This document shows positions 36,755 to 44,534 of a DNA stretch of 64,000 nt, piece by piece. The translations under genes were made by a program, and so were the position numbers. The DNA is from Gimesia aquarii (GTDB lineage: Bacteria; Planctomycetota; Planctomycetia; Planctomycetales; Planctomycetaceae). Each line of letters opens with the position of its first letter. Position 1 is the stretch's first letter. The stretch spans positions 5,286,334-5,350,333 of the forward strand of contig NZ_CP037422.1 of the NCBI RefSeq assembly GCF_007748175.1, written 5' to 3'. Below the pieces are notes generated by a model, which saw only the letters and a list, made by a program, of their open reading frames with translations, did not search any database and had not been told where the DNA came from.

Positions 36755-38227
36755 TTAAACCTGGAGAGGAGTCTTCTGGGGAGTTTCTTTAGAGGTAGTG
36801 TTCTTTTTTTCTTCTACTGGTTGGGGATTAACAAAAATACGATCACTAATGGGGTTTGCCAGCGAGAGGGATCTGAGGTTTTCAAGCTGTCGTTGGCCAA
36901 GTACTGTGCCTCGGGGGAGTAAGAGGCCACCATTATTTGAAAACAGATCGCGCGAGAGCGTCATTCCCAGTTCGAGTTCGTATGGTCGCAGGCGAAGATC
37001 CTGTTCAACGGTGACATCCATTTCCGCTTCTGTTACAGATTCAACCTCGGAGTTTTGAGAATGAATCGATTGAACGGTTTCTTTCTTATTTGTCTGTTTG
37101 ACCTCGGGGGTATCGTTCACAGATTGTTTGTTAAGATAATCTAAGAGGGCACTTTCATGTTCCTCTGGCAACAGGTATTTGTGAAGTGCAGAGAGAACCT
37201 GAGGGTCAAACCATGTCCCGGAATGTTCTTTCATTGAATCCAGAATTGCTTCAGGTGACTTTGGTTGTGCCCCCGATTTATTATTGGCGAGATGATCATA
37301 ATAGTCAGCAACGAATATAACTCTTGATCCTAGAGGAATTTCTTCACCTTTCAATCCATCTGGATACCCACTTCCATTGAAGTGTTCATGATGATGGCGA
37401 ATTAAGACTGCTGCTTTTTCGAGACTGGGTACCATTTGGGCAATCTTTTCACCGAGAATGACATGGTTTTGCACCTGTCTTTGTTCAACGGGAATCAGCT
37501 TGTTATATGGTTTGGCCAATAAATTCTCTGGTAATTCAATTTTACCAAGGTCGTGCAGTAAGGCAGCTGAGTTGATTTGAAATAAATCATCCATAGAAAG
37601 TCCGAGTTGTTTACCGATCTGTCCTGTTGTCACAGTGACCCGTTTGGCGTGTTCTCCCAGATCAGAACTATGCATTTCACCAAGTTGGGCCATTGCGCGG
37701 ATCGAACCAATAAACCCCTGCTTCAACTGTTGGTTCAGGAGAGTCACTTTTTCAGTGCGTTCCCTGACTTTTGTTTCCAGGTTTTGATTTAAATCACGAA
37801 GTTCTTCATTTTGCGAAAGGGTCAATTCCTGCAGACGTTTGTTTTCTTGCCTTAAACGATGCTCATCAATGGCGCGCTTGATTTCATTGCGTAATTCATG
37901 ATCATCCCAGGGTTTGGTTAAAAACCGATAGACGGAACCTTGATTAATTGCTTCAATCGCAGCCTCTTTGTCAGCATACCCTGTCAGAATAATCCGAATG
38001 GTATCAGGGGAGAGTTCTCTGACCTGTTCTAACAACTTTGTACCTTCTAATTTTGGCATGCGCTGATCTGATACGATCAGCGCAAATTCATCATTTTGTA
38101 CAAGTTCGCAAACTTCTGTCGGAGAGCTGGTTGTGATGATGTCGAAACTATCTTTTCGGAACAATCTTGCAAATGCTTTCAAAATGTGGGGTTCGTCGTC
38201 GATGAATAAAATTTTGGGATTCATCAT
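36755..38227 (-). CDS. Response regulator with HD-GYP domain (RpfG-like c-di-GMP phosphodiesterase)
   Basis: 490 residues. The receiver (5-120) has phospho-acceptor D54 in IVSDQRMP. A coiled-coil linker (about 125-170) leads to an HD-GYP domain (about 172-360) with HD at H225-D226, HHHEHFNGSGYPDG (H278-D290, GYP at 287-289) and GSRVIFVADYYDHL. HD-GYP proteins hydrolyse cyclic di-GMP. The C-terminal 130 residues are a separate, PilZ-like-length domain that I cannot assign. The start ATG overlaps the stop of the upstream HDOD gene by 4 bp (ATGA) and has GGAG upstream. No GGDEF cyclase gene is in the window. Confidence 0.94.
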   Translation of the reverse strand: MMNPKILFIDDEPHILKAFARLFRKDSFDIITTSSPTEVCELVQNDEFALIVSDQRMPKLEGTKLLEQVRELSPDTIRIILTGYADKEAAIEAINQGSVYRFLTKPWDDHELRNEIKRAIDEHRLRQENKRLQELTLSQNEELRDLNQNLETKVRERTEKVTLLNQQLKQGFIGSIRAMAQLGEMHSSDLGEHAKRVTVTTGQIGKQLGLSMDDLFQINSAALLHDLGKIELPENLLAKPYNKLIPVEQRQVQNHVILGEKIAQMVPSLEKAAVLIRHHHEHFNGSGYPDGLKGEEIPLGSRVIFVADYYDHLANNKSGAQPKSPEAILDSMKEHSGTWFDPQVLSALHKYLLPEEHESALLDYLNKQSVNDTPEVKQTNKKETVQSIHSQNSEVESVTEAEMDVTVEQDLRLRPYELELGMTLSRDLFSNNGGLLLPRGTVLGQRQLENLRSLSLANPISDRIFVNPQPVEEKKNTTSKETPQKTPLQV

Positions 38228-39450
38228 ACTGTCTCCTGCATTGCTGAATTTGTCAGATGGTCATTGAGCCAGACACGAAGTTGTTCGATATCGATTTCCA
38301 GTTGGCTGTCGTCATGAGTTAAATCATGATTGACAATGCCAGCATGATGATAAGCGATCGTGTTATCAGACCATTCATCTGGTAAGGTTTCAGGAGCGGT
38401 GTCTTCATCAGTCAGGACCGCGATCATCGATGCTCCGGAAGGTATTTGCTCATTCACTGTAATGGTTTCAATACCCTGGCTCAGTAACAACAAGCTGATG
38501 GTTTGAAAGAGGTGTGGGTCCTGAATCACGATTCCCACACAGTTTTCTGCTGAATTTGAAACAGTTGGATAGTGTTGCTGAGAAGTAATGTTGAACAGAC
38601 GCTCGGTATGCGCTACTTCAGTCGGAAGTGTCAGCAGGGTCTTTTGAACTGCTTCAGAAAGCGATCCACCCGTAAAGGAAAAGTGCTGTCCAAATGGAGT
38701 GGCACATGTATTTCCGCTGAATCCAATGCCTGATACTTTCGCCAGATTATTTGCTGCATTGACAAGGAACAGTAATTGATCTGGTTCTGATGAAATAGAC
38801 AAATCACTGTTTCTGAAGTGATGATTTTGTACGGTATGAGCTACAGACTGAGGGATTTTCCATCGTTCGCACAACGCAAAACCAACTTCGGCATGATTTA
38901 ATCCCAGTTTTGCATTTTCCAGGGTGTGGAGAGCTAGTTGATGAGAATGAGCTGTTGTGATTAACGCGATGTACTGATCTGAATAGGCTTCAATTAAGAG
39001 TAGTTTTCCAATATCATGCAGGAGGCCTGCCAGAAAGGCTTCTTCCGGGTCACAAATAGCAAGATGTTTCGCGAGCTGTCTTGCTCCAATTGCGACTGAC
39101 AGAGAATGCCGCCAAAAGTCATCGACTTTAAATAGGGGGGCATCCTTACTTAAATTCGGCCTCAGGGCTGTTACTGCTAATCCCAGTGCAATATTGCGAA
39201 CTCCGTGCGTGCCCAGGACCACAATTGCCTGAGGGATTGTGTTGATTTGTCTGGAAAAACCAAAAAACGAAGAGTTTACAACTCGTAAAATTTGAGCAGC
39301 GAGACCTGAATCCGTCTCGGCAACACTCGCCATATCCTGTGCAGTCGCCTTTGGATCTCCGGCCAATCGACTCAACTCCTGAGCGACTTCCGGCAGGGGG
39401 GGGACCTTACGCACGATTTTGAAAATTTCATTGAGTTTCTTTTCATTCAT
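38224..39450 (-). CDS. HDOD domain signalling protein
   Basis: 408 residues from ATG 39448-39450, fixed by GGAGG upstream and a 4-bp ATGA overlap with the preceding gene. The HDOD domain (about 10-210) has KVPPLPEVAQELSRL, ETDSGLAAQILRVVNSSFFGF, IVVLGTHGVRNIALGLAV and LAGLLHDIGKLLL. HDOD is an HD-related, usually non-catalytic domain that works in signal relays. Here the HD pair is kept (LLHDIGK) with HAEVGFALCERWKIP downstream. The C-terminal part (about 300-400) has a receiver-like beta-alpha pattern (CVGIVIQDPHLFQTISLLL) without a clear phospho-acceptor; this reading is tentative. Confidence 0.92.
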   Translation of the reverse strand: MNEKKLNEIFKIVRKVPPLPEVAQELSRLAGDPKATAQDMASVAETDSGLAAQILRVVNSSFFGFSRQINTIPQAIVVLGTHGVRNIALGLAVTALRPNLSKDAPLFKVDDFWRHSLSVAIGARQLAKHLAICDPEEAFLAGLLHDIGKLLLIEAYSDQYIALITTAHSHQLALHTLENAKLGLNHAEVGFALCERWKIPQSVAHTVQNHHFRNSDLSISSEPDQLLFLVNAANNLAKVSGIGFSGNTCATPFGQHFSFTGGSLSEAVQKTLLTLPTEVAHTERLFNITSQQHYPTVSNSAENCVGIVIQDPHLFQTISLLLLSQGIETITVNEQIPSGASMIAVLTDEDTAPETLPDEWSDNTIAYHHAGIVNHDLTHDDSQLEIDIEQLRVWLNDHLTNSAMQETV

Positions 39451-40244
39451 GGCTTTTCCTCCAGTGCCAGAACACATCCGCGTAGTTCTTCTCCGTTTGT
39501 TAATCTTTTACAATGTGCGAGCACCTGTCTCCCAAAGACGTCCAGCGAATCTGTCTCAACTGGTTTCGTACCAGACAAGCAATCGGAAACTGTTACGTAG
39601 ATTTCATTCGAGAAGGCATCTTTGATATCAGAGCCAAGATGAATGTCGCGCAGTTCTGGAAACATTTGATCGACGGCTTCATTCACCAGCACAATGATGC
39701 CCTCTGCGCTAATTCCAATCACGGGGATGGGAATACTAGCCAGAACTTCCTGAGAAAAATGCAAAGACTGAGTACTTTTACCAACCAGGTCTTCTAATCG
39801 CTGGTTGAGTTTGCTGAGCTCCGCATTTTGAAGTTTAATCTCTTGGGTCAGATTGCGATTTTCTTCCAGCAGCTCATGTTGTCTTAAGCACTGTCTGATT
39901 GTGATTCGAATTTCTTCATCATTCCAGGGCTTCGTTAAAAAACGGTAAATGGCACCTTTGTTGATGGAATCAAGGATGGTCGCTGCATCAGCATATCCGG
40001 AAAGAACAACGCGTACGCATTCTGGATATTTTTCTTTGACTTGCGAGAGAAATTCGGTTCCCGTCATTTCGGGCATGCGTTGATCGGAAATCACAACACT
40101 GACCTGTTGCTCTGCAAGTACAGCGAGTCCTTCAGTACCACTATTGGCAGTGATTAGCTGATAGTCTTCGTTTCTCAATAATCGTTTGAGAGATCGGAGC
40201 ACATTGATTTCGTCATCGACACATAAGATGGTTTTCTGATTCAT
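39447..40244 (-). CDS. Response regulator with receiver and PAS-like domains
   Basis: 265 residues. The receiver (3-120) has acidic pocket DDE and phospho-acceptor D54 in VVISDQRMPEMTG, with FLTKPW. The SDQRMP motif is the type found in RpfG-family regulators and matches the HD-GYP regulator two genes on. A coiled coil (about 125-160) leads to a PAS-like domain (about 165-260, PIPVIGISAEGIIVLVNEAV). No output enzyme is present. It overlaps both neighbours by ATGA (40241-40244 and 39447-39450), so the four proteins are probably made in fixed ratio. Confidence 0.9.
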   Translation of the reverse strand: MNQKTILCVDDEINVLRSLKRLLRNEDYQLITANSGTEGLAVLAEQQVSVVISDQRMPEMTGTEFLSQVKEKYPECVRVVLSGYADAATILDSINKGAIYRFLTKPWNDEEIRITIRQCLRQHELLEENRNLTQEIKLQNAELSKLNQRLEDLVGKSTQSLHFSQEVLASIPIPVIGISAEGIIVLVNEAVDQMFPELRDIHLGSDIKDAFSNEIYVTVSDCLSGTKPVETDSLDVFGRQVLAHCKRLTNGEELRGCVLALEEKP

Positions 40245-41923
40245 GCACTCATCCCTTCCAGTGGCAACCGAATAATAAAGGTCGTTCCCACTCCGACTTC
40301 ACTTTCGACAGCAATGTTTCCATTATGCTTCTGGATGATTCCATAAATGATAGACAGGCCTAACCCCGTTCCTTGACCAACGGGTTTGGTTGTGTAAAAA
40401 GGGGTGAAAATCTGTGAAAGCTGATCTTCGGGAATCCCAGTGCCTGTATCAGAAATACGAATGATGATTTCCGACGCGTTTGCTTCCGTTTTAATCGTGA
40501 TCGTGCCGCGCTCGGGAATCGCTTGTGCTGCGTTTACCAGCAGGTTCATAAATACCTGGTTTAACTGACCTGGAGAGCAGCGTATGTCTGGAATATCACC
40601 TAATTCAGTTTGAATCTCGCTTTTATATTTCAATTCATTCCAAACGACTTTGAGTGTGGCCTTGATACTTTCATTGATATTTGCCTCTTTGACGCTCGCC
40701 TCGTCGAGTCGTGCAAAGCTTTTCAGGTTTTGTACGATTTCCGTGACACGAACTAATCCTTCTGAGGACTCCGTCAGCAGTTCAACGACATCGTCTTGGA
40801 TATCGGAAAGGTCTTCTTCTTCACGAATTGATTGAATTTTATCTAACAGCACTTTTTGTTGTGCTTTGTCTTCAGAGCGTATCGTTTCTGCTAATTCTTC
40901 ATAGGCATTTAGCAGTCGCGTGAAAATTTCTACATATTCACTTAATGTGCCGACATTACTTTTAACAAATCCAACGGGGTTGTTAATTTCATGGGCTACA
41001 CCTGCCGCCAACTGACCTAAAGATGCCAGCTTCTCGGACTGGATTAACTGGGATTCCAGCATGTGACGATTAGAAATGTCTCGAACAAATGCATTCAACA
41101 CGCAGGGCTCTCCTACGGAAGCAATCGAAGCAGAAATTTCAATCGGAAATTCCTGACCTGCTTTATTGAGAGCGGTTGCTTCAATCAATTCATTCTGAGA
41201 GTGTGGAATTGCATTTGCACGTAATTCAGACAATTTTTCTCTGAATGAATCGCGGTGCTTTTTCGGCATCATTAAATCGATCAGGTTTTTTTCGATGGCT
41301 TCTTTGTAGCTCCACCCAAAGAGGCGTTCTGCGGCTGTATTCCAATCGAGAATCGTTCCATCATCCCACATGGAGACAAAACCGTCTGCTGCGGAATCGA
41401 TGATCAGACGTGTTCTTTTTTCTGCCTGCTTCAGAGCATTTTGTGCGATTTCTAAAATTTGCTCAGATTTGATTTTATCTAACGCGCGTCCAACTATCGT
41501 GGGAAGCAGACTGGTAAAAGAATCGTCTTTGATGAGGTAATCGACAGCGCCACGTTTCATCATTTGAACGGCGACGGTCTCGCTGCCTCGGGCAGTCATC
41601 ACCAGAAATTCAAAATGCTGTCCTCGCTTACCCAATTCATCGATAACATCGATGCCCTTCATGTCAGGCAGTTCGTAGTCGAGTAGCAGCAGCTTTGCCT
41701 TGTTCTCTGTAAGCCAATCTAACGCGTCACGACCGGTTGTGACGCATTCAATATGCAGAGGCAAGTCGTTAAGGGACTCTTTGATAATACGTGCCTGCGT
41801 ATTACTGTCTTCGATGATGAGAATTGTTCCACCAAGACTCGTCACCGCATCATGGTTTTTGAGTTTGTCAAATTGTGATGAAACTGTATCGTTAACTGTT
41901 TGTGTTAAGACGTCCTGAGTCAT
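40241..41923 (-). CDS. Hybrid histidine kinase: receiver, PAS, HisKA, HATPase
   Basis: 560 residues. An N-terminal receiver (33-150) has phospho-acceptor D82 in LLLLDYELPDMKG. A PAS domain (about 165-285, ADGFVSMWDDGTILDWNTAAERLFGWS) follows, then HisKA with AAGVAHEINNPVGFVKSN and an HATPase domain with NLLVNAAQAI, DTGTGIPE and GTGLGLSIIYGII. There are no membrane segments, so it is cytoplasmic. It is the first gene of the four-gene coupled operon, with AGGGG before the ATG. The N-terminal receiver suggests that it is itself controlled by another kinase. Confidence 0.94.
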   Translation of the reverse strand: MTQDVLTQTVNDTVSSQFDKLKNHDAVTSLGGTILIIEDSNTQARIIKESLNDLPLHIECVTTGRDALDWLTENKAKLLLLDYELPDMKGIDVIDELGKRGQHFEFLVMTARGSETVAVQMMKRGAVDYLIKDDSFTSLLPTIVGRALDKIKSEQILEIAQNALKQAEKRTRLIIDSAADGFVSMWDDGTILDWNTAAERLFGWSYKEAIEKNLIDLMMPKKHRDSFREKLSELRANAIPHSQNELIEATALNKAGQEFPIEISASIASVGEPCVLNAFVRDISNRHMLESQLIQSEKLASLGQLAAGVAHEINNPVGFVKSNVGTLSEYVEIFTRLLNAYEELAETIRSEDKAQQKVLLDKIQSIREEEDLSDIQDDVVELLTESSEGLVRVTEIVQNLKSFARLDEASVKEANINESIKATLKVVWNELKYKSEIQTELGDIPDIRCSPGQLNQVFMNLLVNAAQAIPERGTITIKTEANASEIIIRISDTGTGIPEDQLSQIFTPFYTTKPVGQGTGLGLSIIYGIIQKHNGNIAVESEVGVGTTFIIRLPLEGMSA

Positions 41924-42255
41924 TAATTTCCCCTCTGAAGTTGAACTTTACAACAACCTGAGTTCAACAAGGGGGGAATTGATCAAAGGTCTTGCAGTTG
42001 ATAACGTTTGTCTGGTTGTTGGTTTTGATGTGCCATTGTTTTGTATGGAACCCATCTCACAAAAGTCAGTGCCTTTGTGAAAAATGTAGGTTACGATATT
42101 TCTTCAAGAATCAAATAATTTTGAAATGAGTGCAATCCCTCAGAGGGGGGCGTTATGTTGAAGAAATGCAACATAGACGATGTGTTAATCATACTGTTAC
42201 TGAAGAAAAATCAGTAAAATCAATAATTCGCTGGGATTTAAATGGAACGGTCATT
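41924..42255. other. Intergenic region upstream of the signalling operon
   Basis: 332 bp between the kinase start and the end of the DUF1501 gene, both on the minus strand. It should hold the promoter of the signalling operon. I saw no clear -35/-10, dyad or terminator here. Confidence 0.4.
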
Positions 42256-43602
42256 TCAGACCAATTCGCGAATCGGTGTCTGCTGGTCGATTAAATATTG
42301 CGGCCGGCCGGTGTTGTCTTCGATAGTGGTCGAAGCGACGTCGATTCCCAGGTTGTGATAAAGTGTTGCAAAGACTTCCTGCATATGGACGGGGCGGTCA
42401 ACGGCTTCTTCTGCCAGTCGGTTTGTAGAACCGATGACTTGCCCGTTTTGCATTCCGCCGCCTGCCATTAATGCGGCATGCACGCGCGGCCAATGGTCGC
42501 GGCCCGCTCTGGGATTGATTTTCGGGGTTCGGCCAAATTCGCCCCAGACGATCACGGTGACATCTTGATCCATGCCGCGTTCATGGAGGTCTTCGACCAG
42601 TGCCGCCACACCCTGATCGAGTAAAGGGACAACCTTTCTGGCATACGTAAAGTTTTTGCCATGCCAATCGAAATGCGCAAAGCTACAGGTTACACAGCGC
42701 GCTCCTGCTTCAACTGCACGGCGTGCCAGCAAAAAGTGGGACATGATAGCTTGATAGCCTTTGTCGAGCGAATAGTTCAAAACCTTGGGGCTGTCTTTAC
42801 CGTATCGGGCACGAACCTTGGGATCTTCTTTTTCCAGATCAAGAGCTTCTACTAACCGGGATGAGGAGAGAACTTCCAAAGCCTGTTTCGTGTGTCCATC
42901 GTAGGTTCCGTCGGTCAGCCGCGTTTCAGCGACTTTGCGAAAACGATCGAGTCCCTTTAACAAGTGGGCACGTTCATTCAAGCGGGCAGGGGAGATGGAA
43001 TTGAGCGTCATGTTTTCCATCACACGTCCGTCCGGTCGAAACGGAGCATGTTCTAATCCCAGGAACCCAGAACTTTTTATATTCCAGGGGTGATGAGCCA
43101 TCGTGTGTGATAAATCGATGTAGGGAGGAACTGTCGGATTTACTGGTCCTTCCACTTTGGAGAGCGCTGAACCCAATGCAGGCCAGCCACCTTGAGGTTG
43201 TGCGCTGCGGAAGTGGTGACCTGTGCAACACTCAAATGAATCATGGCGGCCTTCCGCGCCGACGAGAGAGCGGATGATTGAAAACTTATCCATCATACCA
43301 GCCACACGTGGCATGAGTTCGCTGATTTGAATGCCGGGTACGTTCGTATTGATCGGTTTGAACTCGCCCCGTACCTCAGCGGGCGCATCAGGTTTCAAGT
43401 CGAACATATCCTGATGCGGAGGCCCACCCGCCAGAAAGATCATGATCACAGCTTTGTGAGATGATGGTTTTCCGCTTTTTGCCTGTGCTTTCAAAATTTG
43501 AGGTAGGGAGAGCCCTCCCATCGCCAGACCACCAATTTGCATAAAGGAACGTCTAGGCACTTTGTCGCACAAACGAACTGCTTGATCTTCAAGTCTAAGC
43601 AT
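42256..43602 (-). CDS. DUF1501 domain-containing protein, twin-arginine-type leader
   Basis: 448 residues from ATG 43600-43602; a TTG three bases upstream is also in frame. The leader has PRRSFMQIGGLAMGGLSLPQILKA, a twin-arginine-like pattern. DUF1501 features follow: AVIMIFLAGGPPHQDMFDLKPDAP, GHHFRSAQPQGGWPALGSALSK, HFDWHGKNF and VTVIVWGEFGRTPKIN with AGRDHWPRV. The family resembles sulfatase/alkaline-phosphatase folds and is abundant in planctomycetes, often beside DUF1553/DUF1549 proteins, which are absent here. A 17-bp repeat lies 116 bp upstream. Function is unproven. Confidence 0.9.
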   Translation of the reverse strand: MLRLEDQAVRLCDKVPRRSFMQIGGLAMGGLSLPQILKAQAKSGKPSSHKAVIMIFLAGGPPHQDMFDLKPDAPAEVRGEFKPINTNVPGIQISELMPRVAGMMDKFSIIRSLVGAEGRHDSFECCTGHHFRSAQPQGGWPALGSALSKVEGPVNPTVPPYIDLSHTMAHHPWNIKSSGFLGLEHAPFRPDGRVMENMTLNSISPARLNERAHLLKGLDRFRKVAETRLTDGTYDGHTKQALEVLSSSRLVEALDLEKEDPKVRARYGKDSPKVLNYSLDKGYQAIMSHFLLARRAVEAGARCVTCSFAHFDWHGKNFTYARKVVPLLDQGVAALVEDLHERGMDQDVTVIVWGEFGRTPKINPRAGRDHWPRVHAALMAGGGMQNGQVIGSTNRLAEEAVDRPVHMQEVFATLYHNLGIDVASTTIEDNTGRPQYLIDQQTPIRELV

Positions 43603-43717
43603 CAATACTTACCCTCGGCGAAAAACAATCAGCTTACGAGCACTGGATCTGCAATGATCCCTTTAATCATATAAGCATATGCCAATGCGTTCTGTTTTGA
43701 TAGCACAATTGATCGTA

Positions 43718-43734
43718 TCAATCAAAAATTTGAG
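43718..43734. repeat. 17-bp repeat, copy 1, upstream of the DUF1501 gene
   Basis: TCAATCAAAAATTTGAG matches TCAATCAAAAAATTGAG at 44278-44294 at 16 of 17 positions in the same orientation. It lies 116 bp before the DUF1501 start and 38 bp after the end of the LexA-like gene. Confidence 0.5.
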
Positions 43735-43772
43735 AAATTAGTGATTCCGTGTGACATGCAAAACAGAAACGA

Positions 43773-44060
43773 TTAAACAGCTCTGTCAAAAGCAATGCGC
43801 CCCTCTTCAACACTGCCACAAATCGTGAGCCGGTAACTGGGGATATTTTCTGTCAGTCTGATACCACGCGATTGAAACGGGTCAAACATAATCCAGCCTT
43901 TTTGTTCAAGCACGTTCAATTGATTCATAACCAGGTTGGTCGATCGGATTTCAAGTACGTAAACGATCTGATGCAAAGTAGGCGCGAGTCCTGTGTTGTC
44001 AATTTCATGTGTAATATAGTCGAGAATTTGCTGTTGCTGGTCAGTCAAATACTGGTTCAT
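43773..44060 (-). CDS. Short LexA-like winged-helix DNA-binding protein
   Basis: 95 residues from ATG 44058-44060, chosen because GGAG lies 7 bp upstream; an in-frame start at 44123 would add 21 residues. The fold resembles the LexA N-terminal winged helix: LTDQQQQILDYITHEIDNTGLAPTLHQI, NQLNVLEQKGWI and SRGIRLTE. After a LexA-like continuation (GSVEEGRIAF) it stops, without the Ser/Lys autocleavage domain of about 120 residues. It therefore cannot self-cleave like LexA. It could be a small repressor of its own locus: a 17-bp repeat lies upstream of it and of the DUF1501 gene. Function is inferred. Confidence 0.8.
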   Translation of the reverse strand: MNQYLTDQQQQILDYITHEIDNTGLAPTLHQIVYVLEIRSTNLVMNQLNVLEQKGWIMFDPFQSRGIRLTENIPSYRLTICGSVEEGRIAFDRAV

Positions 44061-44277
44061 TGATTTCTCCAGTGCGCATCGGGCGCGTTTGATGAGCGCA
44101 TTGGGGCACTCACAATCATCCATGAGAATCAGGCCCGGATTCCAATACAGGCCATAACAAGAAAAAACGCAATGATTATTTTTAAGTGACTACCTTCAGC
44201 GAGCCACACGCGGCCACCACCAGGTGAACGGGGAGGGAATCAGCGAGAACAAAGCATATATACAGTATCGTCTTTCG

Positions 44278-44294
44278 TCAATCAAAAAATTGAG
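44278..44294. repeat. 17-bp repeat, copy 2, upstream of the LexA-like gene
   Basis: TCAATCAAAAAATTGAG, 16 of 17 identical to copy 1. It lies 217 bp upstream of the LexA-like start and 240 bp upstream of the divergent DUF1501 gene at 44535. The right part, TCAAAAAATTGA, is an imperfect palindrome. Confidence 0.5.
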
Positions 44295-44399
44295 TTGCGT
44301 TCTGAAGATTTATCGTCACTTTGCGAGAGCATGGCTAAATTCAGTAGCATTTGGCATCTTACTTGAGTCGATCCGCTGATCAGTTCGAAATAAGAGAAT

Positions 44400-44474
44400 A
44401 TGAAAATGATCAAATTCTTTCTTTCGATTGGACTTTTACTGTACATCGCATTAGATTATATTGATGCGTTATAA
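44400..44474 (+). CDS. Possible 24-residue membrane microprotein
   Basis: An ATG at 44400 opens a 24-codon frame ending TAA. The peptide starts MKMIKFFLSIGLLLYIAL, a basic end followed by one hydrophobic segment of about 15 residues. No strong ribosome site precedes it (AAGAGA only). It lies 60 bp before the DUF1501 gene. It could be a small membrane protein or chance; confidence is low. Confidence 0.25.
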   Translation: MKMIKFFLSIGLLLYIALDYIDAL

Positions 44475-44534
44475 AGCTTATTAAGATAACTGTTTACGCT
44501 TTAGTATTAATCTCTTGAGTTCAGGAGAGTTGAG

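Larger units (their letters stand above)
44061..44534. other. Intergenic region between LexA-like gene and second DUF1501 gene
   Basis: 474 bp between divergent genes. It holds the second 17-bp repeat (44278-44294), a run GCATATATACAGTA (44254-44267) resembling one half of an enterobacterial LexA box, and a possible 24-codon ORF at 44400-44474. Confidence 0.4.

Noticed and set aside
44254-44267. Half of an SOS/LexA box
   Set aside because: Only one half matches the E. coli consensus and the dyad is missing, so it is not called as an operator.
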